This document shows, piece by piece, positions 1 through 5,220 of a stretch of DNA of 5,248 bases. Source of the DNA: Acidobacteriaceae bacterium (lineage in GTDB: Bacteria; Acidobacteriota; Terriglobia; Terriglobales; Acidobacteriaceae); the NCBI GenBank assembly GCA_027306745.1, contig DAHUZD010000112.1:1-5248 (forward strand), given 5' to 3'. The notes below the pieces were generated by a model that saw only the letters and a list, made by a program, of their open reading frames with translations, was not told the DNA's origin and did not search any database. Position 1 is the first letter of the stretch. The number at the start of each line of letters is the position of its first letter. A program made the translations under genes and the position numbers.

Positions 1-312
1 GCACAGGTGCGCGCGGATGTGGAAGACAGCCTGCTAGACATTCAATCCGCAGCCAAGCTGGTGAGCGCCTCAGAAAGCAATCTTCAACTGGCCAAGGAAG
101 CGCTCAGCGAAGCACAGCAGCGCTTCCAGGCCGGCGTCTCCGGCAATCTGGCGGTTTCGCAGGCCTTGACGTCTGTCGCACAGGCCAACGACGCTTACGT
201 GGCCAGCCTGTATCAGCACAATTTGGCCAAACTTTCATTGGCGCGCGCATTGGGCGTGGCGCAGATGCAATCGAAGACCATCCTCGGAGGAGGAACACCG
301 TGGCAGAAGTAA
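1..312 (+). CDS. TolC-family outer membrane efflux protein, C-terminal part (5' truncated)
   Basis: The reading frame is open from base 1 and ends at TAA 310-312, giving the last 103 residues of a longer protein. The visible part is a long amphipathic helical stretch rich in Ala, Gln, Leu and Ser. It includes a QRFQAGV segment followed by a QALTSVAQANDAY segment, and then a helix ending in LARALG. This is the usual ending of TolC/OEP-family proteins, which form the trimeric outer-membrane and periplasmic channel of tripartite efflux pumps and type I secretion systems. The last codons overlap the start of the downstream adaptor gene by 13 nt, so the two are co-transcribed and probably work in one pump. 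The substrate cannot be read from this fragment. The N-terminal half, including any signal peptide, lies outside the window. Confidence 0.9.
   Translation, partial: AQVRADVEDSLLDIQSAAKLVSASESNLQLAKEALSEAQQRFQAGVSGNLAVSQALTSVAQANDAYVASLYQHNLAKLSLARALGVAQMQSKTILGGGTPWQK
286..293 (+). promoter_or_regulatory. Strong Shine-Dalgarno sequence fixing a GTG start
   Basis: GGAGGAGG lies 6 nt before the GTG at 300, inside the end of the upstream TolC-family gene. It supports GTG 300 as the start of the adaptor gene even though the two reading frames overlap. Confidence 0.8.
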
Positions 313-1514
313 GAAATGGAACGGCAGAAACGCAGGCAACGGAAAATTCCTCGCGCAAACGGCTGCTCGCCTTCAGCGTAATTACCGTGCTGCTGGTGGG
401 CGCTGCACTTTTCTGGTGGCATAGCACCTACTATGAAGACACCGACGACGCCAGCATTGACGGCCCGCTGGTGCAGATCAGCGCGCGCATCAAGGGCAAT
501 GTGACCGAGGTCAACGTCACCGACAATCAGCGTGTGGACAAAGGCCAGGTGCTGGTGCAGATTGATCCACGCAATTTTCAGGCCGCGCTCGATCAAGCAG
601 AGGCCAACCTGGCCAGCGCACAGGCCAGTTATGAGGCGGCGTTGGTCTCCGTGCCCATCACCGACATCAACACCAATTCGCAATTGCATTCTGCGGATGC
701 GGATGTGAGAGGCGCGCTCTCCAGCGTGGCGCAATCTGAAAAGCAGTTGGATGCAGCGCAGGCGCAGGTGCTGGCCGCCGAGGCGGAAAACACGAAGGAT
801 CAACTCGATCTGCAACGGTACACACCGCTGGTGGAAAAGGATGTCATCTCCAAACAGCAATATGACGCGACCGTGGCCGCAGCCGCTTCCAGCAAGGCTC
901 AGCTTGCCGAGGCCCAGGCCAATCTGATGGCCGCGCAGCAGGCCGTTCGCCAGGCCAAGGAGCGCCTGACCGAAGCGCAGGCCAACTACAACGCCGCGCA
1001 GACTGGGCCGCGTCAGGTCACCGTGCAAAAAGCCAAGGCGGATCAGGCCGCCGCACAGGTGCATCAGGCTCAGGCAGCCGTGGAGCAGGCGCGCCTCAAT
1101 CTGAGCTATACCGTCATCACTGCGCCGGAGTCGGGCATCGTCAACAACAAGACCGTGGAAGTTGGCCAGAACGTCAGCGATGGCCAGACCATGATGACGC
1201 TCATCCCGCTGGAAAATGTCTGGGTCACAGCCAACTTCAAAGAGACGCAACTGCGCCACATGCGCGCCGGCCAGCCGGTGGTGATTTCGGTTGACGCCTT
1301 TGGTGGACGCCAGTACCACGGCGTCATCACGCAGATTGGCGGAGCCACTGGCTCCATGCTCAGCCTGTTTCCGCCGGAGAACGCCACCGGCAATTACGTC
1401 AAGGTTGTTCAGCGTATTCCGGTGCGCATTGACTTCAGCAATCCCGACGAGAACAAGGATCATCTGTTGCGCCCCGGTATGAGTGTCACTCCCACCGTGC
1501 GCGTGAAAAACTAG
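300..1514 (+). CDS. EmrA/HlyD-family periplasmic adaptor (membrane fusion protein) of a multidrug efflux pump
   Basis: This 404-residue protein joins an inner-membrane transporter to a TolC-type channel. Residues 1-21 are polar and end in SRKR, and residues about 22-40 form a single membrane anchor. Next comes the first half of the lipoyl/barrel-sandwich domain (about 48-90, with the EmrA-like stretch DDASIDGPLVQISARIKG). A long Ala/Gln-rich coiled-coil hairpin follows (about 92-268). The second lipoyl half is at about 270-300 (TVITAPESGIV) and the beta-barrel region at about 305-400, with the EmrA-type NYVKVVQRIPVRI segment near 365-377. The length is normal for the family. GTG 300 is chosen because of the strong ribosome-binding site just upstream. 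No MFS or ABC permease follows; a terminator does, so the permease must be upstream of the window or elsewhere. EmrA is the closest named relative, but the substrate is not determinable. Confidence 0.93.
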   Translation: MAEVRNGTAETQATENSSRKRLLAFSVITVLLVGAALFWWHSTYYEDTDDASIDGPLVQISARIKGNVTEVNVTDNQRVDKGQVLVQIDPRNFQAALDQAEANLASAQASYEAALVSVPITDINTNSQLHSADADVRGALSSVAQSEKQLDAAQAQVLAAEAENTKDQLDLQRYTPLVEKDVISKQQYDATVAAAASSKAQLAEAQANLMAAQQAVRQAKERLTEAQANYNAAQTGPRQVTVQKAKADQAAAQVHQAQAAVEQARLNLSYTVITAPESGIVNNKTVEVGQNVSDGQTMMTLIPLENVWVTANFKETQLRHMRAGQPVVISVDAFGGRQYHGVITQIGGATGSMLSLFPPENATGNYVKVVQRIPVRIDFSNPDENKDHLLRPGMSVTPTVRVKN

Positions 1515-1574
1515 GGAAGCTCTACACTGTGGGCTTTTGAAATAGTCGCGGCTTGGTCCGCATCACAACATCAC

Positions 1575-1620
1575 GGCCTTCGCTCAGCAATTCAAGGGAG
1601 CGAAGGCCATTTTTCTTTCT
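1575..1620 (+). terminator. Rho-independent terminator of the efflux operon
   Basis: A perfect 11-bp inverted repeat (GGCCTTCGCTC at 1575-1585, GAGCGAAGGCC at 1598-1608) with a 12-nt loop is followed by the T-rich stretch ATTTTTCTTTCT from 1609. It lies 60 nt after the adaptor stop codon. It separates the efflux operon from the ubiquitin-like cassette and implies that the latter has its own promoter. Confidence 0.9.
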
Positions 1621-1660
1621 AATTCAAGCGCAAAATTTGCTGCCACCGGACCGCGCACTG

Positions 1661-1669
1661 TGCCACAAT
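1661..1669 (+). promoter_or_regulatory. Possible extended -10 promoter element for the ubiquitin-like cassette
   Basis: TGCCACAAT reads as an extended -10 (TGn followed by CACAAT, 4 of 6 matches to TATAAT). It lies between the terminator and the first gene of the cassette. No convincing -35 is seen at 16-18 nt; CTGCCA at 1640-1645 is a weak candidate. If real, transcription would begin near 1675, after the in-frame ATG at 1668, which supports the later start chosen for the J-domain gene. This is a weak, by-eye call. Confidence 0.3.
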
Positions 1670-1678
1670 GGTCGTGAA

Positions 1679-1684
1679 GAGGAG
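1679..1684 (+). promoter_or_regulatory. Shine-Dalgarno sequence of the J-domain gene
   Basis: GAGGAG precedes ATG 1698 by 13 nt, which is longer than usual, and TTG 1695 by 10 nt. No comparable motif precedes ATG 1668. It favours initiation at 1695/1698. Confidence 0.5.
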
Positions 1685-1697
1685 CCACGCAACTTTG

Positions 1698-2039
1698 ATG
1701 CGCGAAATGCAATGGCGGGATGTCAACGGCCCCGGCAGCTCTTCCACCAAGAAGAGTGCGCAGCCGGGCGCGGTGCTGTGGCGTGAGCCGGGCCAGGCAT
1801 CGGATGCCTACGCCGTGCTGGAAGTGGCGCGTGATGCCAGCCCACAAACCATTCGCCGCGCCTATCGCACGCTGATGGAAAAATTCCATCCCGACCGCCA
1901 GCCGGAGCACTTGCGTTTGTGGGCTGGCGAGATGGCCCAGCAGATCAACTCGGCCTACGCGCTGCTGCGGGATGCGGCCCGCCGCGCCGCCTATGATGAC
2001 GCCTGTCTGATCCGCTGGAAGCATGACAGCTCCCTTTGA
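1698..2039 (+). CDS. Small J-domain (DnaJ-like) protein leading the ubiquitin-like cassette
   Basis: This is a 113-residue protein. Residues 1-35 are polar, low in predicted structure and Gly/Ser-rich. Residues about 36-103 are a J domain: DAYAVLEV opens helix I, RRAYRTLMEKF is helix II, the diagnostic HPD tripeptide is at 64-66, and helices III and IV follow (INSAYALLRD, then ARRAAYDDA). J domains bind Hsp70 (DnaK) through HPD and stimulate its ATPase. The Gly/Phe, zinc-finger and substrate-binding regions of full DnaJ are absent, so this is a minimal (type III) J protein whose client is unknown. An in-frame ATG at 1668 would add 10 residues but has no ribosome-binding site and overlaps a possible -10 element. 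The gene overlaps the E1-like gene by 17 nt, so translation is likely coupled. The J-domain assignment is secure; a role in the conjugation pathway is inferred from position only. Confidence 0.88.
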   Translation: MREMQWRDVNGPGSSSTKKSAQPGAVLWREPGQASDAYAVLEVARDASPQTIRRAYRTLMEKFHPDRQPEHLRLWAGEMAQQINSAYALLRDAARRAAYDDACLIRWKHDSSL

Positions 2040-3258
2040 ATTTCACGAAACCGCCGCAGAATTCTCAGGCGCAGATCGCTACGCACGGCAACGGTTGATT
2101 CCCGGCTGGCGGCAAGATCGCATCGCACAGGCGCGCATTCTGGTGGCGGGCGCGGGCGCGCTGGGCAATGAGGCCATCAAGAATCTGGCGCTGCTCGGCA
2201 TCGGGCATATCTGCATTGTGGACTTTGACCGCGTAGAGCCGAGCAACCTCGCCCGCTGCGTGTTGTTTCGCGCAGGCGACGTAGGCCAAGCCAAGGCGCA
2301 GGCCGCAGCGCGCGCCGCAATGGAAATCAATCCCGATGTGGAAGCCAGCGCGCTCGAAGGGGACGTTGGCTACGACTTGGGCGCAGGCGAGTTGCGCGGC
2401 TATGACCTTGTTCTAGGCTGCCTGGACAGCATTGGCGCGCGGTGGATGCTCAATCGTCAATGCCGCCGCGCTGGCGTGGCGTGGCTCAACGCAGGCATCA
2501 GCGCCAGTGTGGGTCAGGTGAGCTTGCACGCTCCGCTGGCGGGCGCGTGCTATGAGTGCACCATGACGCGCAGCCAGTGGCAGCGAATGAACGAACGCCG
2601 CTCCTGTCTGTTGGGGGGGCAGCGCCTGGCCCAAACCCAACCGCAGGCTGCATCGGTGTTGCCCGCTGCGTGGACGGCGGCTCTGCTGGTGCAGCAAGCC
2701 GTGGCCTGGCTGCACCGAGATGCCTTGGGCAGCGCAGGCGGCTTGCATCCGGGCGAGATGCTCTCCATCGACGTGAAGCAGAATGCCATGCAGGTGCTGC
2801 CACTTCCGCAGAATCCTCGCTGCGCAGCTCATGCCGCGGATGCAGAGTGGAGTGCGCCAGAGATTTTGCTGGAGTCCACGTCGGCGGCCCTTTGCGTGGA
2901 AAATATTTTGCGTGCGGTGCCGGATGCAGTTGCCTGGCTGCCGCCGCAGGCGATCGTCACCGGTTTGGAGTGCGCACAGTGCGGCACAGAGTCCATATTG
3001 TTGCCGCTGCGCCATCTGCATCGTGAGCGCTTGGCCTGTCCAAATTGCCCAACGCTGCGGCTGCCACGGCTGGCGCAGCCCGTGCAACGCGGCAGTGCGC
3101 TGGCGCAGGAAAAATTGCATCGCCTGGGAGTGCCGCATCAGGCGATACTGGATGTGCAGACAGAGCAGGGAATTCGGCGCGTGGTGTTGACCGTGCCGCG
3201 GCCCGGCTGCCTGAGGCCGGCGCGCACTGCGCAGCCAGCCCGCGCGGGAGCGGAGTAG
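2023..3258 (+). CDS. E1-like ubiquitin-activating-type enzyme (ThiF/MoeB fold) with extra C-terminal zinc ribbon
   Basis: This 411-residue protein is predicted to adenylate the C-terminal Gly of the adjacent ubiquitin-like protein using ATP and pass it to a cysteine. The adenylation domain (about 17-270) shows RYARQ at 19-23, a Rossmann nucleotide-binding loop VAGAGALG (41-48), VDFDRVEPSNLAR (66-78) with the conserved Asp, Asn and Arg, and DLVLGCLDS (128-136) whose D135 matches the Mg/ATP aspartate of MoeB. A structural zinc site is formed by C176-x2-C179 and, unusually, C267-x2-H270 instead of a second CxxC. C195 (in RRSCLL) lies where ThiF and MoeB have their conserved Cys. Beyond the core are C317-x2-C320 and C339-x2-C342 (a zinc ribbon) and a last section (about 357-393) containing LHRLGVPHQAILDV, possibly E2-binding like the ubiquitin-fold domain of E1s. 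ATG 2023 is the only sensible start: an in-frame TGA lies at 2008. The ribosome-binding site is poor, so translation probably depends on the overlapping J-domain gene. The stop abuts the next ATG. Confidence 0.93.
   Translation: MTAPFEFHETAAEFSGADRYARQRLIPGWRQDRIAQARILVAGAGALGNEAIKNLALLGIGHICIVDFDRVEPSNLARCVLFRAGDVGQAKAQAAARAAMEINPDVEASALEGDVGYDLGAGELRGYDLVLGCLDSIGARWMLNRQCRRAGVAWLNAGISASVGQVSLHAPLAGACYECTMTRSQWQRMNERRSCLLGGQRLAQTQPQAASVLPAAWTAALLVQQAVAWLHRDALGSAGGLHPGEMLSIDVKQNAMQVLPLPQNPRCAAHAADAEWSAPEILLESTSAALCVENILRAVPDAVAWLPPQAIVTGLECAQCGTESILLPLRHLHRERLACPNCPTLRLPRLAQPVQRGSALAQEKLHRLGVPHQAILDVQTEQGIRRVVLTVPRPGCLRPARTAQPARAGAE
3246..3255 (+). promoter_or_regulatory. Shine-Dalgarno region of the ubiquitin-like gene
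   Basis: GGGAGCGGAG lies at the very end of the E1-like gene. The GGGAG part is 8 nt from ATG 3259, so the ubiquitin-like protein has a good independent ribosome-binding site, unlike the E1. This may allow the modifier to be made in excess over its enzyme. Confidence 0.6.
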
Positions 3259-3513
3259 ATGCAGAGCGTTTCCATTTTTCTTTCGATGTACGACCGCAGC
3301 CGCCGTGCGGAGGTTACCTTGCCGTCATCGGTGACCGTGGGCGAGTTGATGGAGCAGTGCCAGCAGCGTTGGTCGCTGCCAGAGGATTCCTTCATCCTGC
3401 GCGATCTGGGGCGCAATCGCGTGCTGCTGGATCACGAAACAATTGAAGAAGCCGAAATCGCCAATGGCGCAGAGCTGCAAATCTTTCCTTTGGTCGAGGG
3501 CGGCGCAGCGTGA
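3259..3513 (+). CDS. YukD-type ubiquitin-like modifier protein with C-terminal Gly-Gly-Ala-Ala
   Basis: This 84-residue protein has the length and pattern of a single beta-grasp (ubiquitin-like) domain. Strand 1 is at about 3-10 (SVSIFLSM), strand 2 at about 16-21, then a helix (VTVGELMEQCQQRW, 25-38), strand 3 at 46-50, LLDHETIEEAEIANG (56-70), and a final strand ELQIFPLV (72-79). The NGAELQI ending and the TVGEL helix start resemble YukD/EsaB-like Ubls. The tail is VEGGAA: Gly81-Gly82 followed by two alanines. In conjugated Ubls a terminal Gly-Gly is adenylated by E1, so removal of Ala-Ala, most likely by the JAMM protease encoded two genes on, would activate it. The gene starts directly after the E1 stop and its TGA overlaps the GTG of the E2-like gene. 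Modifier identity is strong from context; targets are unknown. A non-conjugated YukD-like role is the alternative, made unlikely by the neighbours. Confidence 0.88.
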   Translation: MQSVSIFLSMYDRSRRAEVTLPSSVTVGELMEQCQQRWSLPEDSFILRDLGRNRVLLDHETIEEAEIANGAELQIFPLVEGGAA

Positions 3514-4040
3514 GTACCGTGCGAGAGCGGCGGTTGCGTCATGACCACGAAGCGTTGTTGCGGCTCTGTGAGCAGACGCATCAGCGCATCGCTGTGGAGC
3601 GCGCTGAGGGCGACCCGCCCAGCGTCTACGTGCTGGCATTGCATGGCCGCAGCGTGGCTTGCCTGCAAGACGGCCAGCCGCTCTACACCACGCGGCCGCG
3701 CGTGCGTATTCAGTTTCCAGCGCTGTATCCGGCAGAGCCGCCGCAGGCCTCGGTGCTCTCGCCCATCTTTCATCCACACATCTGGCCCAACCGCATGGTT
3801 TGCCTGGGCAAGTGGAGTCCGGCAGAAAAGCTGGACAGCCTGGTGCTGCGCATCGCTTCCATTCTCATCTTCGATCCGGCGCAGTTTAACTGGAAGAGCG
3901 TGGCCAACCATGAGGCCGCCGCCTGGGCGCAGCATCATTTGCAGCTTTTTCCTCTCGATGATCTTTTTCAGTCTGTGCCACAACAGCCCTCATCGGATCG
4001 ACTGTTGCAGTGGAGTGAAGGGAAGCGCTCGCATGGTTGA
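3510..4040 (+). CDS. E2-like ubiquitin-conjugating enzyme (UBC fold)
   Basis: This 176-residue protein is predicted to accept the activated modifier from E1 on a cysteine and transfer it to targets. The N-terminal helix (about 3-27) and strands (38-44, 49-52, 63-69) lead to YPAEPPQASV (73-82), the equivalent of the E2 YPxxPP motif. Then FHPHIWPNRMVCLG (87-100) matches the E2 active-site segment, with C98 exactly 10 residues after H88, as in eukaryotic E2s (HPN to catalytic Cys). KWSPAEKLDSLVLRIASILI (101-120) matches the following W-S-P and helix 2. FDPAQFNWKSVANHEAAAWA (121-140) matches the closing 'N..A' helix. The HPN asparagine is replaced by His90. GTG 3510 overlaps the upstream TGA (GTGA) and is preceded by GAGGG about 9 nt away. 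Residues 141-176 are a variable tail. The gene overlaps the JAMM gene by 8 nt. An E2-fold without activity is possible but unlikely, given the cysteine. Confidence 0.9.
   Translation: MSTVRERRLRHDHEALLRLCEQTHQRIAVERAEGDPPSVYVLALHGRSVACLQDGQPLYTTRPRVRIQFPALYPAEPPQASVLSPIFHPHIWPNRMVCLGKWSPAEKLDSLVLRIASILIFDPAQFNWKSVANHEAAAWAQHHLQLFPLDDLFQSVPQQPSSDRLLQWSEGKRSHG
4018..4025 (+). promoter_or_regulatory. Shine-Dalgarno sequence deciding the JAMM start
   Basis: AAGGGAAG lies 7 nt before ATG 4033, inside the end of the E2-like gene. It picks this ATG although the reading frame is open much further upstream. Confidence 0.55.
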
Positions 4041-4626
4041 GTTCAACCGCCAGAGCGAAACCGCAGCGCCGTGGGCATGGAACGATCTGCAACGCAACGA
4101 ACCGCTGGAGACGCGCCCGCTGGAGATGTTTCTACACGATGAGCCTCCCGCACCGGCCCCAACGCCCACGCCACATCAGGCAGGCTTCGCTCTGGTGCTG
4201 CCCCGCTCCCTGCGCGCGCAGATGATCGAACACGCGGGCCGCTGGGTGACGCATGAGCAGGCCGGCATTCGTTTGGGACGCGCCTACCAGGATCCGCGCG
4301 GATTTCAATTCACAGTGCTGGCCGCCGCTCTGCCCGTGGAAGATGCCGAAGCCAGCATCGCCCAGGTCAAGATGCGCGCCGCGGCCTGGCCAGCGATATG
4401 GAAGGGATTGCAGCAGAACCCCGGCCAGCAAATCATCGGCTGGTACCACTCCCACCCCGGTTATGGAATTTTTCTTTCCGCCACCGATCGCACCACGCAG
4501 AATGCCTACTTCGCCGCGCCGTGGCAGGTCGCCGTGGTCGTTGATCCTGTGCGTGGAGAGTTTGGCGTCTTCGCTGGATGCGATCCAGACCCTGTGCCCG
4601 ATGCGGCCATTTTTTCAGTGGCGTAG
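4033..4626 (+). CDS. JAB/JAMM (MPN+) metalloprotease, predicted deconjugase and Ubl-processing enzyme
   Basis: This 197-residue protein has a complete JAMM zinc-protease signature: catalytic Glu75 in HEQAGIRLG (74-82), and H139-S-H141-x7-S149-x2-D152 in WYHSHPGYGIFLSATD (137-152). Eukaryotic and bacterial JAMM enzymes use these residues to hydrolyse the bond after the Gly-Gly of ubiquitin-like proteins or to mature them. The MPN core runs from about 54 to 183; IIGWYHSHP and the strand QVAVVVDP (165-172) are typical. Residues 1-50 are an extra N-terminal region without clear fold, ending in a Pro-rich linker (PPAPAPTPTP, 38-47). It is the last gene of the cassette, overlaps the E2-like gene by 8 nt, and so probably trims the neighbouring Ubl (removing Ala-Ala) and/or reverses its conjugation. 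Translation in this frame can be extended far upstream, but that part is antisensical to UBC-gene coding and ATG 4033 has the ribosome-binding site. The activity call rests on motif identity; the substrate is inferred. Confidence 0.93.
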   Translation: MVEFNRQSETAAPWAWNDLQRNEPLETRPLEMFLHDEPPAPAPTPTPHQAGFALVLPRSLRAQMIEHAGRWVTHEQAGIRLGRAYQDPRGFQFTVLAAALPVEDAEASIAQVKMRAAAWPAIWKGLQQNPGQQIIGWYHSHPGYGIFLSATDRTTQNAYFAAPWQVAVVVDPVRGEFGVFAGCDPDPVPDAAIFSVA

Positions 4627-5220
4627 CGCGCCTTCGGCGTGCGGTTCCAGCAGGCGCGGCTCCAACGGATGCGCCACGCCGCAGTGGACACACTTGCCAG
4701 CCAGATGTTCGCGCAGCCATGCGCCCGTCTCTTCGTGATAGCCCGCTCCGCAGCGGCAGACGAGGATCGTTTCGCCCGCTTGGAAGGGGGCTCCATCAAT
4801 CGGATCGGCCACGATGCCGCCGAGCGCTGTCTCCTCAAAAAACTGTACGGGTGAGCCGGGCACTTCTGGCGGCGGCTCTTCATAGTGTGGACGGGTGGGT
4901 TCGATGGCTCCGCTGAGCGGCAATAGAGTCTGTTCGGCGGCGGGCGGACGGCTGCGAGGTTGCGGTGGCGGCTGTGGCGGAATCAGCGTGAAGCTGGGCC
5001 GAGTGTAGGTCTCCGGCTCCGGGTCAAAATCCTCCACGTCTTCCCGCGGTTCGTCCTTGGCGGCAACGCGAGTTGTCATGCGCACGCGCGTCAGCAGCCG
5101 TAGGGCGATGGCCACCGTAGCCGCCAGCAGGGCCAGGTCCACGGCCAGCAGTACGTGCAAAACCGGCAGCGCGAGTGCAAAGAGTGCAGGCATGGAGTGG
5201 AGGATTCCGCTTGCAATCAT
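4615..5220 (-). CDS. Membrane-anchored protein with Pro-rich linker and C-terminal RING/treble-clef-like zinc module (start uncertain)
   Basis: I do not recognise a named family. Read from ATG 5218-5220 it has 201 residues. Residues about 11-43 are strongly hydrophobic (one long or two short membrane segments) and are followed by a basic stretch (RLLTRVR, then RVAAK). Residues about 57-125 are acidic then Pro-rich and probably disordered. The C-terminal part (about 133-184) holds C155-R-C157-G, YH at 161-162, a WL pair at 168-169, and C177-V-H-C180-G. The order C-x-C, YH, WL, CxxC resembles the second half of a RING or related treble-clef finger; the expected first CxxC is absent and DPIDGAPF stands in its place. 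A four-ligand zinc ribbon is the simpler alternative. The gene converges on the JAMM gene with 12 nt of 3' overlap. No good ribosome-binding site precedes the ATG, and the frame stays open to base 5248, so the true start may be outside the window. A link to the conjugation pathway is inference. Confidence 0.75.
   Translation of the reverse strand: MIASGILHSMPALFALALPVLHVLLAVDLALLAATVAIALRLLTRVRMTTRVAAKDEPREDVEDFDPEPETYTRPSFTLIPPQPPPQPRSRPPAAEQTLLPLSGAIEPTRPHYEEPPPEVPGSPVQFFEETALGGIVADPIDGAPFQAGETILVCRCGAGYHEETGAWLREHLAGKCVHCGVAHPLEPRLLEPHAEGALRH

Noticed and set aside
213..1463. Long open frame on the minus strand across the adaptor gene
   Set aside because: It is the antisense shadow of a GC-rich, Ala/Gln-rich coiled-coil gene. 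Its translation has no recognisable motif, and the plus-strand adaptor is unmistakable.
1668..1697. ATG 1668 as start of the J-domain gene
   Set aside because: No ribosome-binding site precedes it and it overlaps a possible -10 element; GAGGAG at 1679-1684 favours 1698. It is not fully excluded.
2413..3138. Open frame of about 240 codons on the minus strand across the E1 gene
   Set aside because: Composition-driven shadow (many His, Gln, Arg), no motif, and the E1 reading on the other strand has many conserved residues.
2023..3258. MoeB or ThiF of molybdopterin or thiamine synthesis
   Set aside because: No moaD/moaE or thiS/thiG-type neighbours; an E2-like gene and a C-terminal zinc-ribbon extension point to protein conjugation instead.
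3259..3513. YukD/EsaB component of a type VII secretion system
   Set aside because: No ESX/WXG100, EssC/YukB or EssB genes are visible, and the immediate neighbours are E1-, E2- and JAMM-type proteins.
3541..4032. Upstream extension of the JAMM reading frame through the E2 gene, which would give a protein of about 361 residues
   Set aside because: The extra part is Arg/Ser/Cys-rich with no domain, the E2 frame there carries a full UBC pattern, and ATG 4033 has a ribosome-binding site.
4626..4642. Seven-bp hairpin with a TTC loop just after the JAMM stop
   Set aside because: No T tract follows it on either strand (the T run lies before it on the plus strand), and it is inside the convergent coding region.
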